Below, one piece after another: positions 1-7,904 of a stretch of 11,300 bases of DNA; position 1 is the first letter of the stretch, and every line of letters begins with the position of its first letter. Both the position numbers and the translations under genes were made by a program. The notes beneath the pieces were generated by a model. That model saw only the letters and a list, made by a program, of their open reading frames with translations. It did not search any database and was not told the DNA's origin. The DNA comes from Saprospiraceae bacterium (GTDB lineage Bacteria; Bacteroidota; Bacteroidia; Chitinophagales; Saprospiraceae): assembly GCA_023300835.1 (NCBI GenBank), contig JALZVB010000070.1:1-11300 (forward strand), read 5' to 3'.

Positions 1-75
1 AACAAAGCCAGACAAGAAAGTATTACGAATGAGATATTAGAAATCGTAGGTGGTGCTGCTGCCTTGGATTCTTAA
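1..75 (+). CDS. atpG: ATP synthase F1 gamma subunit, C-terminal end (partial)
   Basis: Only the last 24 codons and the TAA stop are present; the gene enters from the left edge. The visible tail reads NKARQESITNEILEIVGGAA followed by ALDS. It matches the highly conserved C-terminal helix of the F1 gamma subunit (typically NKARQAxIT.E..EIVxGAAAL). In this family the helix is part of the central rotor shaft that turns inside the alpha3beta3 head and couples proton flow to ATP synthesis. The rest of the gene, and probably other atp genes, should lie upstream. The gene ends just before a strong terminator and faces the minus-strand operon that ends at 308. The identification rests on a short but very characteristic motif, so confidence is good despite the length. 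Confidence 0.88.
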   Translation, partial: NKARQESITNEILEIVGGAAALDS

Positions 76-97
76 TAAAGATTCACACAGAATATAT

Positions 98-135
98 AAA
101 GAGATCGTTTCGTTAGAAACGGTCTCTTTTTTTTT
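98..135 (+). terminator. Rho-independent terminator after atpG
   Basis: A 14-bp stem pairs 98-111 (AAAGAGATCGTTTC) with 116-129 (GAAACGGTCTCTTT) around a GTTA loop. It contains one U-G wobble, and the transcript then continues through a run of nine T (127-135). It lies 22 nt after the atpG stop and should end the upstream ATP-synthase transcript. On the opposite strand the hairpin is followed by only three T, so a role in stopping the convergent minus-strand operon is possible but weaker. Confidence 0.9.
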
Positions 136-307
136 GTTCACTTCTACTTTGCAACCTTACACAAAAAAACATGTCGCCTCTACGAAGCTTTAATTTTTTG
201 AACCTTTTTTCTATTAATATTTCGCCAAGTTTTGGCTTCTTTACTCTGAAGTGAGTTTATGGTTGTTCTAGGCTATATTCCATAAATGAAAAATGATATT
301 AGTATTT
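136..307. other. Convergent intergenic spacer, no gene seen
   Basis: This 172-nt AT-rich gap separates the atpG terminator from the stop codon of the minus-strand permease. I see no convincing coding frame or RNA gene. Two weak hairpins are visible. One is GCCAA-GTT-TTGGC at 224-236 with no T-run. The other is a 5-bp stem at 176-188 that, read on the minus strand, is followed after six bases by seven T (complement of 163-169). The second could be a poor terminator for the minus-strand operon, but I would not rely on it. Confidence 0.5.
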
Positions 308-1441
308 CTATAGCCCTCTTATAGAGTCATCTATTTTATCTCCTAAGGAATTGAAAAATAAAACGGTAACATAGATTAGAATCCCAGGAAAAAAGGCAAT
401 CCACCATGAACTGAAGTTGTGTTTTGCTAAGTTGATTAAGCTACCCCAAGTAACTTGATCAGCAGGAACACCAATGCCTAGAAATGACAATGCTGACTCT
501 ACAAGTATAGCATAAGCAAATGCAAAAGCGCAACTTACTAGTACAGGCGATAGAGAAAGTGGCAGAACATAATTGGTAAATATTTTCCATTCTGATTGCC
601 CAATTGATCTGGCGGATAGTATAAAGTTCTCTTCTTTTACTTTTAGGATTTCTGCTCTTAAGTATCTAGTGACAGATGGCCACCTTAGAAATGAAATGGC
701 AAAAATAATATTAAACCAATTGTCAGAACTAAAAACACCTAACATGATAAGTAGGAAGAATATGTCAGGAATGGTTTGCATTATTTCTAATAACCGTTGA
801 ACTATTAGGTCAAATGGGATTGCATAAGACTCTTTCCTTGGAATAAATAATCTTCCACTTTTTACAATCAAGAATAAGGAGACACATAGTAATAGTAGAA
901 AGCTCCATCTGATTAGGCCTTCAGTGTATAAAGTATAGAAAACAGTAATGAATAATAGTGGGATGCTGAGTAGGATGTTTCCCTTAGAAATGTATAGACC
1001 GTGATCACCAATGTACCCGCTAATAAAAGCAAAGAAAATGCCTATGAGTAAAGAGAAGAGTACGGTATAGAAACCTATATAAAGTGCTACCCAACTCCCA
1101 TGAATTAATCCAGCAAGAATATCTCTGCCTAATGGGCCTGTACCCAACCAATGCCTGTGATGTATTGATGCTATTTCTTGTTTATCAAAGGGGCCAACAT
1201 TTCTGTTGAATTTGTCAATGTAATTGGCAGAATAAGGAATAGGTGCAGGCAATCCACTATTGCAGACGGATAACGGTACCAATATTCCAATTTTACTTTT
1301 CTCATAACAAACGATAAGATCCTCATTAGCCAGAAAATTATGAAAAATTCCTATGAAAAGAAAAGCAGTTATGAATGTGATCTGCCAACGAGATAAGCCC
1401 ATTCGTTTAATAAAACCTGATATGTTACCTAATGATTTCAT
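308..1441 (-). CDS. OppC-type ABC transporter permease (peptide/nickel family)
   Basis: This 377-residue inner-membrane permease would form half of the translocation channel of an oligopeptide-type ABC importer. Near residues 98-120 it has HWLGTGPLGRDILAGLIHG, matching the conserved HxLGTDxLGRDxxSRxIxG stretch of OppC/DppC. Residues 260-294 hold the ATPase-docking EAA loop (RAEILKVKEENFILSARSIG, then VLP). Residues 316-339 carry the hallmark SALSFLGIGVPADQVTWGSL. Two regions exceed the usual ~300-residue OppC: about 60 residues after TM1 (about 36-97), and an additional hydrophobic stretch of about 60 residues (about 147-208, likely two TM helices) before the IPDIFFLL helix. The ATG lies one base after the stop of the upstream permease gene, so translation is probably coupled. 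The substrate cannot be read from the sequence; oligopeptides are the default for the family. Confidence 0.9.
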   Translation of the reverse strand: MKSLGNISGFIKRMGLSRWQITFITAFLFIGIFHNFLANEDLIVCYEKSKIGILVPLSVCNSGLPAPIPYSANYIDKFNRNVGPFDKQEIASIHHRHWLGTGPLGRDILAGLIHGSWVALYIGFYTVLFSLLIGIFFAFISGYIGDHGLYISKGNILLSIPLLFITVFYTLYTEGLIRWSFLLLLCVSLFLIVKSGRLFIPRKESYAIPFDLIVQRLLEIMQTIPDIFFLLIMLGVFSSDNWFNIIFAISFLRWPSVTRYLRAEILKVKEENFILSARSIGQSEWKIFTNYVLPLSLSPVLVSCAFAFAYAILVESALSFLGIGVPADQVTWGSLINLAKHNFSSWWIAFFPGILIYVTVLFFNSLGDKIDDSIRGL

Positions 1442-1442
1442 A

Positions 1443-2759
1443 TTAGGAAAATCTGATTTTCGGATTTATCCAAGCATAAAGAAAGTCTCCTATAAGATAA
1501 CTTATTACAGTAACAGTTGCGATAAAAGTAAGGACACAAAATGTAACATTCCAGTCTGCTACTGTTATTGAATTATAAAAAAGTCTACCCAGTCCCGGTA
1601 TATTAAATATCACTTCCGTAATAACTGACCCACTAAGCGCCACAGGAAATGACGCAACAAATAATGTTATAAAAGGTATCAAAGCATTAGGTAATGCATG
1701 TTTTAGAATTACATTTTTTCTTGACAAGCCTTTAGAGTATGCGGTTGTAATATAAGGTTGTGACAATTGGTCGTGGATACTCCTAGAGAGTATTCTGGTT
1801 AAGAAGGCTAATGAATGTAAAGTCGTACAAACAATTGGTAGAATGAGTTTATGGCTATTGTAATAGATCTGCGTAATGAGGCTTTTGTCTGGATATATAT
1901 TTATACCAACTGAAGGGAAGATATTAGTCCAGGTTCCATAATCATCTGTCGTGAAATACATGACTAACATTGTTGCCATCCAAAAAGTAGGTATAGAATG
2001 TGTAAAGTATAAAAACTGCGATATCACTTTAAAGAAGTAACTATTGGGGTATAGATTTATAAAAGATGCTAAAAGTATCGCAAGTGGATAAGCAAAGAAT
2101 ATCGTACATAGTGCTAATGAAAGTGTCCATAAAAGAGCCTGCTTAACTCTTTTTATTACTGGTGATCCATCAACCATTGAGTTTCCAAAACTCCCTTTGA
2201 GTATAGATGAAAACCAATTGTGATACTGGTTTTGGAGCCCATGCCAGACAACTTTAGGTAAAAACCATTTTACCTTTGTTTTAGATAATTGTAGCCCAAA
2301 TTTGTGGAGAATAACATCATTAGAATTAACCAAAACAGCAGGGTCAGCAGATCTAAAAAATTTATTAAGATCAGATTGGTTTATTGACTTATCTCCTTGT
2401 AATGAAGTTATTTCTGTAATTATTGGTATGACTTTGTCACTTTGGTAGTTCTGTTTTATGATTCGATTAGATGTATTTCTTATTTGAGGATTTAGAATCT
2501 TATTTATATTGTCTGGGTAATGTGCGGGAATTATAGAGAAGTAAAAGTTAGGCAGGTCGTATTTTAATTTCTTGTATACTTTTATGTATTCTTCTTTTTC
2601 ATTTCCGTCATAAGCGGTTGAGTCATCTAGTCCACGTAGTTCAAGGATCGACTCAACTTGATCTTGTGGTACGGCCTTACTGATCATAAAAGCAAGAACA
2701 CTTACTGTTATAAGTAATGGGAAAACAAGTAGGATTCTTTTTATAAGATATGCTCTCAC
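1443..2759 (-). CDS. OppB-type ABC transporter permease with long periplasmic insert
   Basis: This 438-residue inner-membrane permease is the likely heterodimer partner of the OppC-type protein that follows. The N-terminus (MRAYLIKRILLVFPLLITVS) is the classical OppB/DppB first TM helix. The EAA docking loop is at about 336-358 (YITTAYSKGLSRKNVILKHA, then LPN). The C-terminal hallmark GSVITEVIFNIPGLGRLFYN lies at 377-396. OppB is normally a little over 300 residues. The extra length is a hydrophilic insert, roughly residues 74-178, between LDLPxFYFS-like and QYxxWFxxxLKGxFGxS motifs, which topology places in the periplasm. The start is GTG: the in-frame codons upstream reach a TAA at 2778-2780 without any ATG, and the next ATG is inside TM1. 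The start lies 36 nt after the restored end of the binding-protein gene. No Shine-Dalgarno sequence is visible. Confidence 0.9.
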   Translation of the reverse strand: MRAYLIKRILLVFPLLITVSVLAFMISKAVPQDQVESILELRGLDDSTAYDGNEKEEYIKVYKKLKYDLPNFYFSIIPAHYPDNINKILNPQIRNTSNRIIKQNYQSDKVIPIITEITSLQGDKSINQSDLNKFFRSADPAVLVNSNDVILHKFGLQLSKTKVKWFLPKVVWHGLQNQYHNWFSSILKGSFGNSMVDGSPVIKRVKQALLWTLSLALCTIFFAYPLAILLASFINLYPNSYFFKVISQFLYFTHSIPTFWMATMLVMYFTTDDYGTWTNIFPSVGINIYPDKSLITQIYYNSHKLILPIVCTTLHSLAFLTRILSRSIHDQLSQPYITTAYSKGLSRKNVILKHALPNALIPFITLFVASFPVALSGSVITEVIFNIPGLGRLFYNSITVADWNVTFCVLTFIATVTVISYLIGDFLYAWINPKIRFS

Positions 2760-2795
2760 TTGTGGTTGGGGAGATTTTTATAAAGTTAAATAAGG

Positions 2796-4489
2796 CTATT
2801 TTTTAAGCTTAAAAGTATTGGCTAAATATCCGGGTCTTTTAGCAGTGGTTATAGCTTCGTATTTCTGGTTAATCATTATTTGTTTAAGAGGACAGAAAAG
2901 GAAGACAACGGGTTGATCCTCGTAAATGACTTCTTGTAATTGCTTATACAAGGGAAGTCTATCTTGAGAAGCGTTGGTTGACCTTATAGAATCAATAAGG
3001 CCATCAGCAATAGGGTTAGCGTAACCGATAAAGTTTCCTTATCTGCTATATCATCTGGCGCGGTATCAGTTGATATAGCAGATAAGGTAAGGTCAAAGTT
3101 GAAGTTAGATAAGTTCTCTTTTTTCATAACCTTATAACTTTTAGTAACAATATTAAGTTTAACCCCAGCCTGTTTAGTCGTTTCTTGAAATAGTATAGCT
3201 ATTGACTTTGAGATGGTGCTACCTGTTATATGCATTGTAAGTGTAAGGTCTTTTTTGTTTCCATCGATTTCCTTGTCTAGGATACCATCATTATTAGTGT
3301 CAAACCATCCTGCATTTTTTAAAATGGATTTTGCTTTAGGAATATCGAGTTTAATTTCAGATAGATTGTTGTTGTAATATTTTTTAACAGGATGAAAAGG
3401 TCCGGTTGTTCTTACACCAAGACCATAGTTGATGTTCTGTATATAATCTTCTACATCTGTGAGGTGAGCTAAAGCTTTTCTTACATTTTTGTCTCCTAAT
3501 ATTTCATGTTTATTATTAATAGCCATATAGTAGAATAACATGGTCTGCGGAACATGAAAACGCCATTTTTCATTGAACGTTGAATCCTCTTTAAGATCCA
3601 TAAAGACATTACTTTCTGATAGTTCTACGAAATCTAGTGACTCTTCCTTAGCCATTGTTACAGCTGTCATGTCATCAGGCACAACCTTGAAATTCATTTT
3701 TTCTGGGTAAGCCTGTAGGAATGGGTTGTCTGGATAATTAAGTCCCCAGTAGTTCTCTTTACGTTGAAGAACATAATACAAATCCGGTTCATAATGACTT
3801 ATTTCGTATGGACCTGATTGTACAACATTTAGTTTTAGATTTTTAGAATTGTTAATGTTGTTAATTATAGTAGTGTATGTGCTATCTCCATAGATCGGGT
3901 TAGTGATATCGGAGACAGGTATATTAATTAATAATTGCTCAGGGTCACTAATATGGCTGGGTAATAACTCTGCAGTCAATGCGGCTTCAAGAGATAGCAT
4001 ATATGATCTGTCGTAATAGACAGTGATTGTTTTATTATTTGAGGGATCAATTTTTATGTCCTTTAGAAATTCAAAGTAAGGTCGCCAAGCAATCGCATTT
4101 GATTGAGGATGTAAAACCGTTTTTATTGTATGCATGTAGTCTAAGCCTGTAATGGGTTTGCCATCTGACCATATAGCATCTTTTTTAATTGTGAAAGTAT
4201 ATGATACCACTTTTTCACCATTAACAATTTCGTTTTTGCCTACAGGAATATTTTCTATGAGTATAGGGTGCAATTCCATAGTTACAGGATGGTAATCTGC
4301 AAGTGGCTTGAATATATATTGTGAAATAAGTCTTCCTCTAGATGTAGGAGAAAGTATGGGATGAACAACATATGGGTCCTTAGATATTCTAATATTTATC
4401 TCAGATTCTTGAATGAGGGTTCCTTTATTGTCAGAATTACAGCTTACAAATAATAGTATCCCGAAGAGATATAAAAATATGTTTTTCAT
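2796..4489 (-). pseudogene. OppA-type solute-binding lipoprotein, frameshifted near the C-terminus
   Basis: This extracytoplasmic binding protein belongs to SBP family 5 (OppA/DppA/NikA) and would deliver peptides or similar ligands to the permeases encoded just downstream. It has a signal peptide with a lipobox-like end and Cys17 (LLFVSC). The family signature FTIKKDAIWSDGKPITGLDY spans about 99-118. The first frame is native to about residue 480 (STDTAPDD). It then reads 21 unrelated, mostly hydrophobic residues and stops at 2984. A further 79 codons of authentic C-terminus (NFIGYANPIADGLIDSIRST to NTFKLKK) lie in the -1 frame at 3035-2799, ending with TAG at 2796. The break coincides with a 17-bp inverted repeat. 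The product would lack the last 79 residues, which return to the first lobe in this fold, so function is doubtful. A sequencing or assembly error is the main alternative. The frame-0 ORF alone spans 2984-4489. Confidence 0.85.
3037..3087. repeat. Perfect 17-bp inverted repeat with 17-nt loop at the frameshift
   Basis: CCTTATCTGCTATATCA (3037-3053) and TGATATAGCAGATAAGG (3071-3087) are exact reverse complements around the loop 3054-3070. On the coding strand the first arm encodes the native LSAIS stretch. The second arm follows TAPDD and stands where SBP-5 proteins normally have further residues before the G-[SN]-N-[FY]-x-G-[YF] motif. The arm has no T-run and sits inside a coding region, so it is not a terminator. 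The simplest reading is that the second arm is a copy of the first made by fold-back synthesis. Confidence 0.9.
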
Positions 4490-4525
4490 ATACTTATATA
4501 AATGGCTAATAGTTAGATTTCGAAC

Positions 4526-7500
4526 TTAGAAATCCCTTCCTAAACTGATATGAATTTTGGGTTCTTGTACGACTCCCGTTTCTACTCCCCATGCGTAATC
4601 GAATTTAACAAAGTAGCCCAGTATCGTGCTTCTCATTCCTACGCCATATCCATATACAAGAGGTTGTCTGAAATATCTTGCCTCAACAAGTACTATGGGG
4701 TCATTCGGCGGTGAAGCAACTCTAATCGTGTTTAAAGGGTTGTCTTCTCCATCTGGACCCAACCCATACCAAGCTACACCAGTATCAAAAAAGCCTGTGA
4801 CTTGTAAGTTTCTGAGGAATGCAAATTTAGTTCTTCCGGCAGTTAAAAATTGAAATATAGGGAATCTGAACTCTGCATTAGCAAGGACAAAAGTGTTACC
4901 GTTTCTGATATTGGTATCGAATCCTCTTAGATGCGGAGCTTGTGTCTTAAATGAAAAGTCTTCTGATTCAGGAACAGGAATAGATTGGTCAAAATCACCA
5001 AATAACATACCCTCCATTCCACCTAAGTAGTAGACAATCCGCTGGCTACCCAGAGAAGTGGCACCCGCAAACCTTAAGGCTAAAACAGCTCTTTTTAGTA
5101 CAGGTATATAATGACGGGCATCTACGCCTAATACGCCTGTTACACCAGTACTACCATCTAAATTGATATTATCTTTTACTGTGAACTCAAACTGGTTGAT
5201 GGCTTCAGCATAGAACTTGTAACGTGTGCCGTTTTTAATATTAAGACTGACATCATAAGAGTTATCATAAACATATTCAAGCTTTACAGAGACTCTCTTC
5301 TCGAAATCTACGGGCTGCTCCAGCGTATTAATATCAGTAGATTTTATTTGAAATTTATCAAGTCTCAGAGAAGTTGTAAGTCGGACACTACGATATACAT
5401 CAAACGGGTATTTAAGTCTATATAGGCCGATTATAGAATTTTCTCTAGTCCTGAGAGACAAGTCTAATGGATCTGGCGCACGATTCATGTTTTTAGCATA
5501 GATCGCAAATCGCTTGTCTAGCCTATGTTTATTATTATCAAATAAAGCGTAGTATTCATATCCATTAAATCTAAAAGGAACCCTTAGTCCAAGTTCTATT
5601 TTATAATTTTCCAACATCTCATACATCAACCCCTTGAATAAGAATCCAGTAGGCGTATTGTTCAGTTCATTTGTATTATCAGTATAACTTTCTAACCCCT
5701 CAAATAAGACACTGTTGTCCATAGTTGTACTGAAATTATGCAACCTAAATTTAGTCCGAGATGCACTTGCTCTCATAGGATTGTACTTTATTATTCTGCG
5801 GCCTTCTTGATAAGAATCAGAAAAATAATCTTTATAGTATTTGTTAACAGTAGGAGAAATAGCTAGTTGGTTATCTAGTTCGTCAAGAGGTTGTAGGTTC
5901 TCTACATCTGGAAATTCTGATTGAAACTTTATAGCTTCTGTAATAACTTTTTTAGGCTCTTCCTCTTGTGGTAGATATGGAATGATTATATCTGAATCTA
6001 TCGTTGTATTAGCTTTGGCGAAAGCTGTCTTATGTACACGATTGGTTAGCGCAACATAAGCTGTGTCAATATATGTAACATAATTACCCTTGTAATAAAA
6101 ATTGTAAAAATGCTGATCAGAACCAGGTGTTGCATGGTGTACAATAACATTGTGCTTATGGTTGCTGAGTGGTCGTGATTTTAATGTATTGAGGTCCAGT
6201 TCATAACTGTTGTTGATTCCACTACTGCTGGACAAGTAGACTATAGTGCTATCAGAGTTGGCATAAGGTTGCGTTTCATTGAAGTTAGGTGTATCTGTTA
6301 GCCTTATAATAGAATTGTTTTTAGAATCACCTACCATCAGGAATAAGTCAAAATTATCTATGGGTAGTATCGTGTCCAGTTTTTCCTTAGCCCAAGCCGT
6401 ATGCGTTCTATTTGATCGGAAGACAAGAGCTTTCTTTCCTTTGTAATTTATTGTGCTCGCATCTAGATCATCGTAGAAGTCTTCTGACAATCTTTTAAGA
6501 CTTCGGCTCTTGATTTTATAAGTGTAGATGTCCGAGTAACCGTCAGTAGTAGCTGTAAATATATATTCTCCTGGCGTCCAATAATCAAAACTGTATATGC
6601 GATGAAAATTTTCTATAATATCTTGTTCTTCACTACTACCACTTTTGAGTTTCAAGGTTTTTAACTTTATAATATCCTTGTGCTCATAGATAATTGATAG
6701 CTCTGGATAATTGGGATGCCAAGCAATAAGAGGGTAATCAAAATCGGTTTCTTGAAAGATGTTCTTGTGACCTGTTTTGAAGACAATAGATTCTTCACCA
6801 GTATCCAAGTCCTTGATAACGACTCTGGCCTTACTACGATCATTAACGACATAAGCCAACTTATTCCCATCAGGACTTATTCTGTAATTACTTATTGGGA
6901 CACCTTTTTTATTTTTGAGTTTAATAGGATTGAGACTCTCTGGTGAGGAGAATTGATTTTTTTCTTTTTCATAATTATTGGAATAGTAATCAGACCACTC
7001 TAATTGTAATTGTTTAAAGTCTCCACCCGTTATAAACTGAAAACTGTTTTCTAGATCTCTATTTATACGAATCAGGTAAATAATATTGGCTATAGCCGAA
7101 GAACCGTATTTATGGGCAATGTAATTCCACATACTATGACCAGCTACTCTAGAGTGATCTTTAGCCAAATTAGAAAACTTAGCGTAATCGTTATTATAGT
7201 CCCACAGTTCTCTTAACTCGTCTTCTATTTCTGTACCCCATGGATTACCACCGTAAGCGACAATACCATCTTTGAACCATTCAGGTAAGTTAAGCAAAAG
7301 CGCATTTTGAACGATTTCTTGTAGATTAGAACCATACAATATGCTATTGATGTAGATGGTAGCGATACCTCTTCTGATTTGCTTTCTGAGATTCTGGTGA
7401 TCACCATCGAAGTAAACTAGAATCTTATTTCCTTGTACTTTGGTCGTACCTGCACTGCTGGAAAAGGCGTCTTCTATACCTACATTAGATTGCTTCAGAT

Positions 7501-7792
7501 CTGAAATATCTACGTATACAACCACTTCTATTTTATCACTAAGGGTATGTTCAAATATTTTTTCTATCTCATCGTGATCAAATTCACTCAATTGAATAGT
7601 AGCGTGAGCGACTTTCTTTCCTTTTCCATACCAATACACTACAAAGTTCTCTGTCTCATACTGCGACCAGTTATTAAAATCATCGTGATACTGAATACGA
7701 TTCTTGCCAAACTCAGTATTAATAGATTGCCCATTTAGTACCCAGTAAGAGCAACTAAAGAGTAATAGTAGTGTATATGCGTAAATCTTCAT
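4526..7792 (-). CDS. Outer-membrane protein: peptidase-MA-like domain, PD40 propeller, Omp85-like barrel
   Basis: This is a 1088-residue predicted outer-membrane protein of unknown role. Residues 1-21 form a signal peptide (MKIYAYTLLLLFSCSYWVLN). Residues ~45-280 resemble the peptidase-MA/gluzincin-like module, including LPEWFKDGIVAY (169-180), but the usual HExxH site appears as RGIATIY (141-147). Residues ~295-545 carry PD40/TolB-type propeller blades (YRISPDGNKLAYVVND; TDGYSDIYTYKIKS). Residues ~650-1088 form a beta-barrel with Omp85 features: LRGF (955-958), NTFVLANAEFRFPIF, QVTGFFDTGVAW, and a final Phe (HISLGRDF) as in barrel-assembly signals. The open frame extends upstream to 8047, but that start would overlap the divergent hydrolase gene and would bury the signal peptide, so I chose the ATG at 7792. 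It ends 36 nt before the binding-protein gene and probably leads that operon. Homologues are often labelled TolB-like, which the barrel argues against. Confidence 0.72.
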   Translation of the reverse strand: MKIYAYTLLLLFSCSYWVLNGQSINTEFGKNRIQYHDDFNNWSQYETENFVVYWYGKGKKVAHATIQLSEFDHDEIEKIFEHTLSDKIEVVVYVDISDLKQSNVGIEDAFSSSAGTTKVQGNKILVYFDGDHQNLRKQIRRGIATIYINSILYGSNLQEIVQNALLLNLPEWFKDGIVAYGGNPWGTEIEDELRELWDYNNDYAKFSNLAKDHSRVAGHSMWNYIAHKYGSSAIANIIYLIRINRDLENSFQFITGGDFKQLQLEWSDYYSNNYEKEKNQFSSPESLNPIKLKNKKGVPISNYRISPDGNKLAYVVNDRSKARVVIKDLDTGEESIVFKTGHKNIFQETDFDYPLIAWHPNYPELSIIYEHKDIIKLKTLKLKSGSSEEQDIIENFHRIYSFDYWTPGEYIFTATTDGYSDIYTYKIKSRSLKRLSEDFYDDLDASTINYKGKKALVFRSNRTHTAWAKEKLDTILPIDNFDLFLMVGDSKNNSIIRLTDTPNFNETQPYANSDSTIVYLSSSSGINNSYELDLNTLKSRPLSNHKHNVIVHHATPGSDQHFYNFYYKGNYVTYIDTAYVALTNRVHKTAFAKANTTIDSDIIIPYLPQEEEPKKVITEAIKFQSEFPDVENLQPLDELDNQLAISPTVNKYYKDYFSDSYQEGRRIIKYNPMRASASRTKFRLHNFSTTMDNSVLFEGLESYTDNTNELNNTPTGFLFKGLMYEMLENYKIELGLRVPFRFNGYEYYALFDNNKHRLDKRFAIYAKNMNRAPDPLDLSLRTRENSIIGLYRLKYPFDVYRSVRLTTSLRLDKFQIKSTDINTLEQPVDFEKRVSVKLEYVYDNSYDVSLNIKNGTRYKFYAEAINQFEFTVKDNINLDGSTGVTGVLGVDARHYIPVLKRAVLALRFAGATSLGSQRIVYYLGGMEGMLFGDFDQSIPVPESEDFSFKTQAPHLRGFDTNIRNGNTFVLANAEFRFPIFQFLTAGRTKFAFLRNLQVTGFFDTGVAWYGLGPDGEDNPLNTIRVASPPNDPIVLVEARYFRQPLVYGYGVGMRSTILGYFVKFDYAWGVETGVVQEPKIHISLGRDF

Positions 7793-7904
7793 ATTGACTG
7801 GGTAAAATAATAAAAATTTGATCCATTTCCTCAAATAAATCAAACAAGTAAAACGCTTATAACTATAGAACTCTTCTATTTTTGACGACATAACTAATAA
7901 TATC
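7793..7904. promoter_or_regulatory. Divergent intergenic spacer between operon and MBL gene
   Basis: These 112 AT-rich bases separate two divergently transcribed start codons and so should hold promoters for both directions. Plus-strand TATTTTTG at 7877-7884 matches the Bacteroidota -7 consensus TAnnTTTG and lies 20 nt before the hydrolase ATG, giving a very short leader. I find no clear TTG-type -33 box at the expected distance. For the minus-strand operon only a one-mismatch -7 candidate (TTTATTTG) is visible. No Shine-Dalgarno sequence precedes either start, as is common in this phylum. Confidence 0.4.

Noticed and set aside
224..236. Small palindrome GCCAA-GTT-TTGGC as terminator of the minus-strand operon
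   Set aside because: The stem is only 5 bp and no T-run follows on the minus strand.
573..800. Plus-strand ORF inside the OppC-type gene
   Set aside because: It is an antisense shadow of a well-supported permease gene, with no recognisable domain or start context. The same applies to the short antisense or alternate-frame ORFs at 1353-1571, 4626-4853, 6667-6946, 7225-7407, 7547-7738, 8210-8470 and 9689-9874.
2984..3087. Programmed -1 ribosomal frameshift using the hairpin as stimulator
   Set aside because: No X-XXY-YYZ slippery heptamer precedes the hairpin. The -1 frame has TGA and TAA inside the second arm, so a shift could occur only after the hairpin has been translated, and the family does not use frameshifting.
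4526..7792. Lipoprotein signal at LLFSC (Cys14) in the barrel protein
   Set aside because: The hydrophobic stretch continues past the Cys (SYWVLNGQ) and the C-terminus is an outer-membrane barrel, so an ordinary signal peptidase I site around residue 20-21 is more likely.
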